Shown here: one piece after another, positions 36,401 to 48,400 of the stretch
Position numbering within the stretch: position 1 is the stretch's first letter
Layout of the letters: each line of letters starts with the position of its first letter
NCBI GenBank assembly: GCA_009746045.1
Contig: RPFO01000082.1
Coordinates: forward strand, 5,070,972-5,134,971
Direction of reading: 5' to 3'
From: Mesostigma viride
Taxonomy: Eukaryota > Streptophyta > Mesostigmatophyceae > Mesostigmatales > Mesostigmataceae
DNA: 64,000 nt
Translations under genes and position numbers: made by a program
Notes under the pieces: generated by a model
What the model saw: the letters and a program-made list of their open reading frames with translations, nothing else
What the model was told of the DNA's origin: nothing
Databases searched by the model: none

Positions 36401-39400
36401 ATCGCTGCCGGCGTCCTTTAACCGTCCGCCCTTTTGCGCTAAAGGAGGCCCGCGGGCGGCCACGGTCAAGGCTCCGCCCATGCCCGATTTCAAAACCGTG
36501 CCCAAGTTGCGCGCGGACATGACCCCGCGCGAGATCGATGAGTGGGAACGCATGGTGTTGGCGGTCTATTGGGCATGGTGCGAGCATCACGATTGGGAGT
36601 TGGCCACTGATGTGCTAATTCCCTATCTAGTAGCGATGTGCATGGATCCGTCCGTTGTCGGCATCCTCCACTGTGAGAGCGTCGCGTCACGCACCTACCC
36701 GCGCACGGTCGAGGAGCTGATGGCCCGCATCCGGCGCAAGTTGGTGCCACCGGACTACAAGCTCCATGAGCGCCTGGCCTTTGGCAAGTTCCGTCAGGGC
36801 AGCACGCCGTTTCGCGAATTCCTCACCGAGTTTGAGGCGTACACTGCCCGGCTTGACGACATGACCTGGACCGAGTACAAGGCACGGTTCATCGAGGCGC
36901 TGCACCCGGACCTCTTGGATGAGGTGCTCAAGCACTATGCCGAGGTCCCATGGGAGGAGTGGGATGTGATAAAAATTCAGCAGTACCTGCTACAAGTCTC
37001 GGATGTGATCGCCCGCCGCCGTGCAGCATCTACACGGCGCTTCCCGCTCGCGGCACCCCGGCGCGTCCACTTCACCACCGCGGACCCTGAGGTCGCACAG
37101 GAGGACGCGTATGACTACGAGCTGCCAGCGGAGAGCGATTATGACCCTGATTTCCAGGTCAATGCGATCGATCCGGCCACTTCCCGCTGCTTTGCGTGCG
37201 GCGAGGTTGGCCACCTCAAGCGCGAGTGCCCTCGCCTGCGCGCCCGCAAGGATGAGGAGACGCATGTACCCCAGTTCTCTGGCCCCGCCTTCGGCAAACG
37301 TCCGGACCCTGCGCAGCGAGGCGATCGGCCCCGTAATGCGGGAGCACGTGCAGCCAAGCTGCAGGATGCCCGCCGCCAGCCCGCGCAGTATCAAACGCCT
37401 CGGGCCTCAGGTCCATCCTTCCAACGGGTGACCCGCGAGGTGAACAAGGTGCTAGCGCAGCAACGAGGCGCGGCCGATCACGACTCGGACAGTGGGCGGC
37501 TGGATGCCCAGGCCATCGCAGGCTATGCGTATGGCGACGACGATGAGGAGGAACCGGTGGAGGAGGGGGAAGAGCGGACCGGGCGGTCGAACGAGGCGGC
37601 CTCCCGGCCATCCGTTCCTCGCGCGTAGTGTCCCTCCCCTTGGGGGTAGAAGTAGCGGTAGCTCAGGTAGATAGGGTAGATAGCGTAGTAGGAGTAAATA
37701 GTGTAGATAGCAGTAGCTCCGCCGTACAGGCACCGTTAGTTGCGGATACCGGCGCGAGTATGGAGCCAGTTGGTGAGGCTCCAGCCACGGCTACAATTCC
37801 GGCTTCGGGCAGCAACGCGGACGCCCCGCCGACGCATGCAGCCCCGAGGAGTGCGGCCCGCAGCTTGCTCCTCTTTCGAGGGGGTCTGGCAGTGCCATCA
37901 ACAGCACTGGACCCCTTCCTCAAGGGCAAGACTGTCATGGACGTGCAGTTCATGGTCGACACGGGCGCTTCCACGTCATTCATCAATGAGGCACTGGCGC
38001 GTCGCGCTGGCTACACTATACGGCCACACGCGACAGTGGTAAATGTGACTTACTCAGATGGTCGCAAGAACCCCTCGCCAGGTCTAGTCGACATCAAGGC
38101 GGTGATTCAGGGCATCCCTGTGGAGCTTACCGCCACTGTCGCGCCGCTGGGCGCAGCCGATATCATTATTGGCATTGACTGGATGGACGCTCAGGATGTT
38201 GACATCAGCATTAAGCGTCGCGTGGTGTGGTTCCCCGACGGCTCCTTTTGGAGTCCGGTTGGCGAATATCAGGCGCAGGGTCCCACTGTGCACAACGTCA
38301 CGCACGAGCGGGAATTTACCCAACCCCGCCAAGCCTCACAGATCCTCATGAGCATCAAGTCGTTGGAGGGCAAGTTGCGTCAGGGCAAGGAATACTACAT
38401 GTATCGCCTCGACCTCGCTGCCGTGGAGCTCATGCTCAATGAGATCGGTGTGGGCTTCACCCCCGAGGAGACTGAGCGCTACAATGCGGTGTTGGCAGCA
38501 CGCGCGAAGCTCTTTGATGAGAGTAAGCAAGAGTTTCCCCCGCCGCGCTCGGTGCTCCACCGCATCCAATTGCAGGAGGGCTATGGCCCTACGACGTCCC
38601 CTATGTACCGCATGGGTCCGGTGGAGCTGGTGGAGCTCAAGAAGATCTTGATGGCGCTTCTGGAGCGGGGTCTCATCGAGCCCAGCAACAGCCCCTTCTC
38701 AGCAGGCGTGCTGTTGGTCCCCAAGCCTGGGGGCAAGTGGCGGCTCGTCACGGACTATCGTAAGCTGAACGCTATTACGGTAAAGTCCAAGTACCCTCTC
38801 CCCCGCATCGACGATATCTTCAACCGCGTGCAGGGCGCCACATGTTTCACCGTCCTTGATTGCGCAGACGGGTTCTGGCAGTTAAGGATTGCGCCGGAGG
38901 ACTGTCATAAAACGGCGTTCAACACGCCGTTCGGCCACTATCAGTTCCGTGTGGCCGCCATGGGGTTGTGCAATTCCCCTGCGAGCTTTCAGATGCTCAT
39001 GAATGACATCCTCCGCCCAGTCATGGGAACCGCGCATCTCCCGCAGGTTTCCCGTGACCTCGAGGACCCCAACCGGGGCGCGAAGCCCCCGTGGTCCTAC
39101 AAGCGCACTTGTGCGCTCGCATACCTGGATGACATCTTGGTGTACTCCAAGACCTTTGAGGATCACCTCGAGGACGTCGCCACGGTATTGCGCATCATGG
39201 AGGAGGAGAATCTTTCGGTCCGCAAGGCCAAGGTCCGCGCTGGTCGCAGCGTACCGTTCCTCGGTCATACCCTGTCCGCTGCCGGCGTCGCGACGGACCC
39301 CTCCAAGATCGCCTCCATCCAGCAGTGGCCGACCCCGACCAACGTCAAGGGCGTGCGCAGCTTTTTGGGTGTCGCGTCGTATTACCGACGTTTCATCCCC

Positions 39401-42400
39401 CGTTTCGCGACGATCGCTGCCCCCATTAACGCCCTCCTCAAGAAGGGTGTTCCTTTCGTTTGGTCGGAACCGTGCCAACAGGCCTTTGAGGCCCTCAAGC
39501 GCAGCCTGACCACGGCCCCCGTGCTCGTTATCTCGGACCCGTCCAAGCCCTTTGTGGTCGCAACGGACGCGAGCAAGGTTGCAATCGGCGGTGTCCTATT
39601 GCAGGACCAGGGTCAGGGGTTGCAGCCGGTCGAGTACATCTCCCGGACTATGATCCCTGCCGAGCGCAACTATCCGGTACACCAGCAGGAGCTTCTTGCC
39701 GTGGTCTACTGCTGCCATACCTGGCGCCATCATCTTCTCGGGGCCCAGTTTGACGTTGCCATCAGCGAGCAGGGGGATCTTGATCCCCACCGGCTGATCA
39801 TCCACACGGATCATCGGCCCCTCACGCATCTGCTCGCCCAACCCAACCTGGTGCCCCGTCAAGCACGCTGGCTGGAGTACTTGTCCCAGTTCGCCCCCTT
39901 TAAGATTCAGTACGTCAAGGGTGCAGAGAACGTGGTCCCAGACGCCCTTTCCCGGCGGGAGGACTACTGGTTCTATGAAGATCTGGGAGTACTACATACC
40001 ACTTGCGTCCCAGCTCAGGCGCCCGGCACGTCCTATGGTGACCTTCCGCGGTCGCCGCAGGCTCGTTATTTGTTTCACACGGGTCGTACCACCATGGACG
40101 ACCTATCCCCCGACTGGGGTTCGCACGAGGACGTGCGCGCCCCCGGGGAAGGGGAGGGGTCCCATTCGCGCTTGCCACTCAGCCACGTGGTCCCGGCTCA
40201 GGGAATTTTTCACTTGCAGCCCATTGGGTCCCCCACCATTTTCTCGGAGTACGTATACCAAACCCTCGAGACTGAAGAGGAGGCGGATGCGTACACCGTC
40301 ACCTCCGTTCTGGAGACGCTGATCAGCCGATTCACCGTCACGGAAGCAGCAGCCCTGGAGGCGATCAGGTCGCACCCTCAGCAGATGGGCAAGCTCCCGT
40401 GCAAGTTCCAGGACGGACGACTCTATGTCATGGTGAGACCTGACTGCTGGCGCCTGTACGTCCCGGAGATATGTAGAGCGGCTCTGCTCCATGAGCTCCA
40501 CGACTCCCTCACCGGTGGCCACCAAGGAATCCATCGCCTGCTGCCGCGGGCCAGAAAGAACTTCTACTGGCCAGGTATGCGGGAGTACATCGAGACGTAC
40601 GTGCGCGAGTGTCCATCATGCCAGATCATGAAGTCCCGCAACACGGGGTCACAAGCGATCCCCAAGACGCTGCCTGACCCCATGGCGCCTTGGGACTCAT
40701 TGATGATGGATTTTATTGGCCCCTTCCGGAAGACCAAGCACGGCAACAGCATGATCTTGGTTTTCTTGGACCGCCTGACGCGCATGTGTCACTTGGCCCC
40801 ATGCCCGGCCGAGCTCACGGCTGAGGCTTGCGCTAAGTTGTATCTCCACCACGTGTTTCGGTACCACGGACTCAGCCGGCAATTCATATCGGACCGTGAC
40901 AAGTTGTTCACGGCTCGCTTCTGGCAGGAGTTCTTTGAACGACTGGGCACCAAGGTGTCATTGGGGACAGCGTACCACAGCTCGTCCTCTCACCTGGTGG
41001 AGCGACTGAACCGCACAGTGCAAGAGACCATGCGACACTACACTGACGCGGTGGGAGGCAATTGGGAGGAGTTTCTGGGCTTGGTGGAATTCTCCTTGAA
41101 CAACGCCCCCCAGGCGGCCCATGGCTTCACGCCGTTCTTCCTCAACACTGGCAGGCACCCGCTTACGCCGACCGACCTTCTCACGAGCCCCGCTTTGGCA
41201 GAGAAAACGGTCCGGCGGGACACCCTGGAAGGGGTGGAGAAGCTGTTGGTTCAGATGCGTCAGGCCCATGACAGCGCGGTCAGGGGCTACCGAGCCGCAG
41301 CCGAGCGCTATATGGCGAGGACCGCTAGTCGCCTGGACGCGCGCACCCCGTCGATTGAGGCAGGCGACTGGGTTCTGGTGGAAGGCCCCCGACTAGGACG
41401 TTTCTCCGAGAAGGTAGGAGGTGAGCTCAAGACCAAGCTCCGTCCTATGTTCCTGGGGCCTCACAAGGTCTTGGAGAAGCTGGGCGATGTGATGTTCAAG
41501 GTCGACATCCCAAGCTCCTGGAACACTTCCCCCAACTTCCACCGCGATCAACTCAAGTTGTATCACCAGAACTCCATCCAAGGTCGCCTCAATCCGCCGG
41601 CCCCCGTCGAATACAACCCCGAGACCGGTGAACAGGAAGACGAGGTGGCCGAGATTGTGGACCACCGGGACATCCAGCGCGGGAGAAGCAGACAGCGACA
41701 GTACCGAGTACGATGGCGTTTTACCCAGCACGACTATGAGGACTCATGGCGTACGGAGAACGAGCTAGGCGGATGTGAGCGCCTGCTACGGGAATACAAG
41801 AAGAGGTGTGCCCTACACTAGGGCAGTAGATAGTAAGAAAGGTGTTCATCATGCAGGGCCGTACAGGTCCAGGTAAGGTACGTAGGCAGCCGCCACGGGC
41901 TGCAGGACACGTATGTAGGGGACCAGCTGGGTCCTGCACGAGGTGTGTACAGGTATGTCCATATTGACAGGGTAGGTGGGTATGTAGACAGCCGTACTGG
42001 CTTTCTTACAAGACGCTATGGTCACGATACTGTTCCCGACCGGGTGCCCCTCACCTGGCGGTTGCAGATGGAGCCGTCGGAAGACGAGGACGCTTCGTTG
42101 TTCGCAGACATGGTGGATATAGGGACGGATGACGATGGGCGGATATGGCGGGCTCAGGCGGCTGCAGGGCCTTCTATCCGCCAGTCGCGACACTAGACGC
42201 CTGGTGCCAGCGGCTCCCAGGAGCTGAAGGCACAGGCTCGGCTGCAAGAGGAGATTCGGCAACGGGAGACCTCGTCCCGGGAGAATCAAGAATGTTACTA
42301 TCCGAAGTGGCATGTCTCCGGTTATGACTCTGACGAGGTTCTATGGCGTCGCCGCAAGAGGAATGGGCGGGCGGAATCCGACTTCGTTTGGAAACCCTAT

Positions 42401-45400
42401 TGTCCTGACCGCGCCCCCAATTCCAAGTCAGATCCGGTATCCGAGCTCAAGCTGTGTATCAGCAGACAGGTGGAATTCCTGATCTGACTTGGAACAGGGG
42501 GCGCGGTCAGGACAATAGGGCTTGCAAACGAAGTCAGATTCCGGCCGCCCATTCCTCTTGCGGCGACGCCATAGAACCTCGTCAGAGTCAAAACCGGAAA
42601 CATGCCACTTCGGATAGTGACATTCTTGATTCTCCCGGGACGAGGTCTCCCGTTGCCGAATCTCCTCTTGCAGCCGAGCCTGTGCCTTCAGCTCCTGGGA
42701 GCCGCTGGCACCAGGCGTCGAGTGTCGCGATTGGCTGATAGAAGGCCCTGCAGCTGCCTGAGCCCGCCATATCCGCCCATCGTCATCCGTCCCTATATCC
42801 ACCATGTCTGCGAACAACGAAGCGTCCGAGCTCAAGCTGTGTATCAGCAGACAGGTGGGATTCCTGATCGGGGTGGAGTGGAGGACAACCTCGGTAGAAG
42901 GCCAGGTGGTGGCCGTGGCGTGGGAGCAGCATCCGCCACTCAGTGCTTGCGGCGACTGCCAGGACGTTCTGGAGGCTCTAATAGCGTACCCCCGCCTGGC
43001 GCTGCTACTGATCCCTGACCGCGTTCGCAAGCGATTGCCGGACGCGTTTAGGAGAGTTACCCTACGAGGCGCGCTCTGCACGGGGTGCTGGGAGTGGTCC
43101 TTGCGGGGGGCGTGCCGGAGGATCTGGAAGATGGATGAGGCAGAGGGAGATGACCCCGAAGGCGAGGGTGACATGCTGCTGGCTGACGACGGGTCGGATG
43201 ACGACCTGCCACGGGTCCGCCGTGACGATCCTGAGGAGGATGGTGTCCCTTGGGCGGAGCAGGTCGGTACACGGCCGCCCCGCCGCCTCATTGTGTACAA
43301 CGGTGAGGCGGTGATGGCTCGCACCAGGAGGTTCCCTACTAAGGGGCGTCCTCGGGGTCGACCGAGTGTGGTGGTGGCCCCGCGGGACAGGTCCGGGGAG
43401 AGACACGGTGAGAGCCGCCCTGCCCCGCGCCACGAGCGAGGCGGACAATCGGCACGTCATGAAACACCACGCGAGTCTATCCGACGGCGCGACGGGCATT
43501 GCGTGCAAGAGGATCCCCGACGGGAGATGCCGCGTCCGACACGTCACGAGGAGTCGCGTCCGGAGTTGCGCCGTGGCGATTGGTGGGAAGCACGTCGGGA
43601 CTCGGCACAGGACTTGTACCACGCTCACGGGGCGCGGGAGAGACGCCGGCACACGTCACGGGAATCTCGTCAACAAGAAGAGCTGCGGGAGTCACGCCGG
43701 CGCGAGACGCGACAGGCGCCGTTCCACCCCAGGGACAATCACGGTTCCCTGGACCGTGTCAAGCACACCGGTTCAGCTTCCGACTTGACAGGGGCGGCCG
43801 CTGGGCGCGGACAACCCGGCCGAGCCCGGGAACGCGAACGGTCACCCGTTTGAGGTGCCAACGACCGACCGCTGCGTCAGCGCGGCCCTTATCCCCGCGC
43901 CCGCACCAGAGCAGCCTCAACCGGCCCTTGCTCCCCATCCTGCACCAGCGCAGCCTCAACCTGTCCTGGCCCGCTCCGTAGAGACGCCGGTACAGGAGAT
44001 CGCTCCGCGACGGGACGTGATACCGGCCCAGGAATGGGTACGGGGCACGTATGCCCGTAATCGGGTCATTGTCCCCTTGCATCCGGTGGTTGGCTTCGTG
44101 GTCGACATTGAGGTGGGATACCCACGCCCGAGCCTTCCCCCGCCATCCGGGTTTTACTACCCTGCGAGCCTGCGCTTCCGTGGGGGCTCCAGCGTGCTTT
44201 TTCAGCGAGAAGGCACCTTCGACTCGGTCAGCTTTCTCCTGCACGCACATGTGCCGGCGCCGGTGCCATCTGAGTCCCGCTACGAGCCGGTGATAGTAGG
44301 GACTACCGCCACGTACGATCTGCACCCGCCGCCTCTGCCGCAATACCGCGCTGAGCACCACTTGCGACAGATTGCGTATCCCAAGCTCATGCCTATCCCG
44401 GGAGCTAGCTACATGCGGAAGCAGCTCCCTGAGATTGCTGCAGCTCCGGGGTTCTACTGCGAGAGCGAGAAGGCCCAGAAGGAGCTGTTGCTCATGGCTG
44501 CCGGGTACTTCGCGGAAACTGGGTGCGGGGAGGTCGATGTGGAGCAGGGGTTCATCAGGTTCACCCGGCTCCCCTACATGGCGGCCTTCCTGTCGTACTG
44601 GCCGCCGGATGTGTGGATTGAGAAGTCCACGCTGCGTCAGCAGACGCGCAATGACTACCAGGTGGCGTTCAACGCCGACGTGGTCGCGGCTCCACCCGGC
44701 AAGATCCCGGAGATCATGACTGAGCACGGCTACAACGCGTTGCGGCGGCATCGCGCGCAGCAGGGATTCCAGTAATTTTCCGCGAGATTGGTCGGAGAGT
44801 GCTGGGACGAAGGAGTATTTGACAACTATCAAGGTGTTGTCCCTGCGAGGTAACACCGAGAAGAACTGGCTACTGCTCCGCTGGCGAACAGGGATCGGGA
44901 CATAGTATTCTCATAGTTGGTGTATTATATGCATGTATGATGATGGGTTCTCGCTGGTACATAGCAACCCGTTGTTATGATTGTGTTTTGGTTTTCTTTT
45001 GAATTTTCCATGTTTGTGGTGGCGTTGTTTGCGGTGCGCCACCGGGCGATTGGACGATAGCCATCGTCCCCCGGGGAGGGGGAGGAGTGTTACGGCCCTG
45101 ACCCGTGTTTGGGCGTAACAATTCCTAAAATAAATTAGTTTGGTAAGTCGAAAGTCATTTTGATATTGTTTGAGACTTTCGATAGTTATTATGTTAGATT
45201 CGGGGACTTGGCCGAGTTATTCCATCAGTCGGCCCAGGTACCCGTGGCTTTGCTTTCGGTTTGGTGTGTTAGTGGTCTGTACCCGGGACTATACCAGGTA
45301 CCGGGTGCCAGACTGGCGGATACCATGTGTGAATCTATGGCTAATATTGCGTAGGGCACTAAGCGATTTTTCTACGCGTTGTAAAGGTATACGAGTTGTT

Positions 45401-48400
45401 AATATGCGGAAACGAAAAAGTACATTAAAAGTATACCGTTTCGACAGGTGCACTTTAACGTACGCGAGCTGGATCTGATTTTGTGGTTGTAACGTTTGTT
45501 TGTACAGAAAAGATACGGCACAGCCGTATCCCTAAAGAGAATTTTTTTGTGCCTGACAATAGCTGTTCGTGTCCTGAACAATTTTCTGAACTTCACGGAG
45601 ACTTTCAAAGTGTGTAACGCTTTTGTCGTTACGACTTGTTAACGAAACAAAAGTGTTTAGTTCGTAGCAAACTAGGTGCCAGATACGGCGCTTGGAGTCA
45701 TGTCTTGTATTTGGTTCGTATTTTTTTCGTCCAAGATACTTGTAAGATATATAATATGTTCTTGTCCGTATGACTTAGAGGCAGGTGTACTGTCATCGCA
45801 TCTTGCAGGTGTACAAGTACTGGCTGCAATTTGTAGTTTTGAAGGTTCAGGATAATCAACGCATCCGTTTAAAGTATACTGATCGCCCACAACAACAACA
45901 ACGAGGGTGCAACATGCAGCCTTTTCTAGAAATATTCGATGCATTGGGACTTGGGCGTTTTTAGGGGGACGAGTAATTTACAACATGCGTGAGTTACGCC
46001 ACGGAAGGGTACGCGCCATGATGAAATCCGCACCTTGCGCGAGAACGGGTTATCAGCGCAAGTGGGGACATTTTAGTCAGGGCGAGGGGGGCATTCTGTT
46101 TATCGATCAATGTCGATGCTATCAGGGTTTACACATCCTCGTGAATAGAATTTTATTCCACGCAGGCTTTAGCCATTCGATCCAATTAGGGTTATTTCAC
46201 AATCTCGTGAATAGAATGTCATTTCCACGCAGGCTTTAGCCATTCGATCCAATTAGGGTTATTTCACAATCTCGTGAATAGAATGTCATTTCCACGCAGG
46301 CTTTCGCCATTCGAATGGTGAAAGCCTGCGTGGAAATGAAATCCCCACCTCGCGCCAGGTGGACAGTTCGCGCTGAATCTTCCGATGGAACAACCGCAGA
46401 GCTACACTTGTAGGATTGGGAAAATTCAGGTGGAAAAATACTGCCTTCTTGGTCGTCAGTGCCAGATGAGTAATCGCTTATCATATTTCCATTTTATACT
46501 CATGGCCGGGCAGTCTGCGCCAGCCCAAGCATCCAGATTTGGTACGGGATGTCCGCTGATGCGTTTGCTGGGAATGCGGACGCGTTTATAGGTCATCTTT
46601 GAACGCAGCATCAACTGGTAATCATAAACGATGCGTGCATGATGCGGCTATGGCGACTATGCCTGTAAAGCATAGTCGGGTTGCGGCGCTAGAGGTCTGG
46701 CCCACAGCCGGCCCGCTGGCGTCGCGCAGCCTAGGACAAATGTTGTAGGTGGCAACGGCTTCCGCATCTTTGGTTTGGAATGAAATCGACTTGAGTAAAA
46801 CTCGTCTGCCGAACCAGGGGTCAAATCTGGGCTGCACTAACGCCCTTCGTGCATTCCATGTACATGCATAATTTATCTAGTTGTGCATTCAGGGCCTAGC
46901 TAGTAATTCCGCGTACTAGCTAGAATTCAGGGCTACATTCCCGTAGTCCTAGAGGATAGCAGATTCCGGGTCCATTCAGGCGTAGCCCACGCTAGGCTAG
47001 GATCTTTCGGAGTCGCTGGTGCGGCTCGTAACATCCCGTTTCCTGGGCATGCAACTGGTTGCGTTATGCCATGCTGGTTATTATGCCAAGTGGTTGTCAG
47101 CATACAACAGCGCCATGTATGGTCTCGACTTTGCTGGGATTGTAGTTCTTGTCTACATCTAGTAATTTGCTATGCTACCCTCTCCCAGGAATGGCAGTTT
47201 CAGCATCAATGCTTCGATTAACAAAGGCCACAACACACAACCAGACATCCTGATTTTACAATTGTTATAATCACGATCACAAATGCCGATCCTATAACTC
47301 TTCCAACATCAGCTCTTATCCCAGTTAGTCTGCACATCGTGCCTGCACATTGTGCTGCTCTGCCAGATGCGATCTGACGATAACCAGTTGAAACCAACGA
47401 CAGTACTACGCACACGCTGCAATAATTGTTGGAGCGAGTGAGCCTCACAATATAGTACGATGGCAGCAGGACACCTGCACAGGCAGGCACGAATATACGC
47501 TCTTAAATAGGCAGCCATGCTACGCAAACATCCTGTTGAAAGCACCAGGCGGGAACTGGCACCCTTAATAGTACTGCAGAATCAAGTATTATACCTCACC
47601 TGGTGACAGCGTTCAGCCCAATTTCCAGCTACCCCACTTCTGATGGATCACACAGCTTTGATACCAGCGACCATGACCACGAGCTCCCACAGAGCATTCT
47701 GCTCACCCCTCACCGGGTAGTGGGGACCAGGTGTTAGGTCCAAATACCTCTTTAGTCATGGTGAAATAAGCTCACGCAGAGACATCATCGGACCTGACCA
47801 CTGCTCGCCTGATAACAGGGTTCAGCCTTATGTCCCGATACCTCACTACTCATAAATCATGAGCTCACACAGAGCACCCAACCAAGGCCCACCTGGTGAC
47901 GGGGTTCAGCCTTATGTCCAACTCCTGCAGCCGGCTGTTTGCTTTCAGCCGCACAATCTCCTGTGTGGACGCGATGCAGTTGAAGTAGCTGGTGTGGGAG
48001 TTGACGGACGTAAGTTGTTACGCGCAGGGGACAATGTTTGACCAGCGTGGCCCAACCAGATAGTCCCAGGTTTGTGTCAAGGAAAAAAACAAAGGGCAGT
48101 TGCCAACGGTGAGCTAGGCATACTGAGATATCTATTAGATATGAGATAGGCATACTGAGATATGTACAGCGCACGAGGAATTATGAGATTGGTTTTCATG
48201 AGTGATACATCATAAGAAATGCATCGTGAGCTAAAAATATGATAAGTGTATTGTTTGTGCGCCCCAAGTATCAACACTGACCCACACGCGCCAGCATAAA
48301 CCACCATGGTGCAGTACAAACGATTGGGAGCGCCACGGGCAAAAGATTCGCGTCTGGCAGCAAGCACAGAACCTGTTAGGTGGACAATATCCAGAATCAT

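Larger units (their letters stand above)
33678..47033 (+). mobile_element. Complete Ty3/gypsy chromovirus LTR retrotransposon with nested insert
   Basis: The element runs from TGTTAC to GTAACA and is flanked by a perfect 5-bp duplication TCCCG (33673-33677 and 47034-47038). Order: 5' LTR 33678-34300, untranslated leader, gag, pol with protease, reverse transcriptase, RNase H, integrase and chromodomain, accessory ORFs, polypurine tract, 3' LTR 45088-47033. The 3' LTR carries a 1321-bp insert. It lies in CEP72 intron 4 on the opposite strand to the gene. The LTRs differ at roughly 15-20 sites over 623 bp (about 97 percent identity), so the insertion is not very recent. Confidence 0.95.

Noticed and set aside
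42428-43324. 298-codon minus-strand frame in the retrotransposon
   Set aside because: Its conserved-looking part is the inverted copy of the plus-strand accessory ORF; the remainder is antisense to the 349-codon frame.
43789-44775. Envelope gene of an errantivirus-like element
   Set aside because: No signal peptide, furin-like site or transmembrane segment, and the element has a chromodomain integrase.
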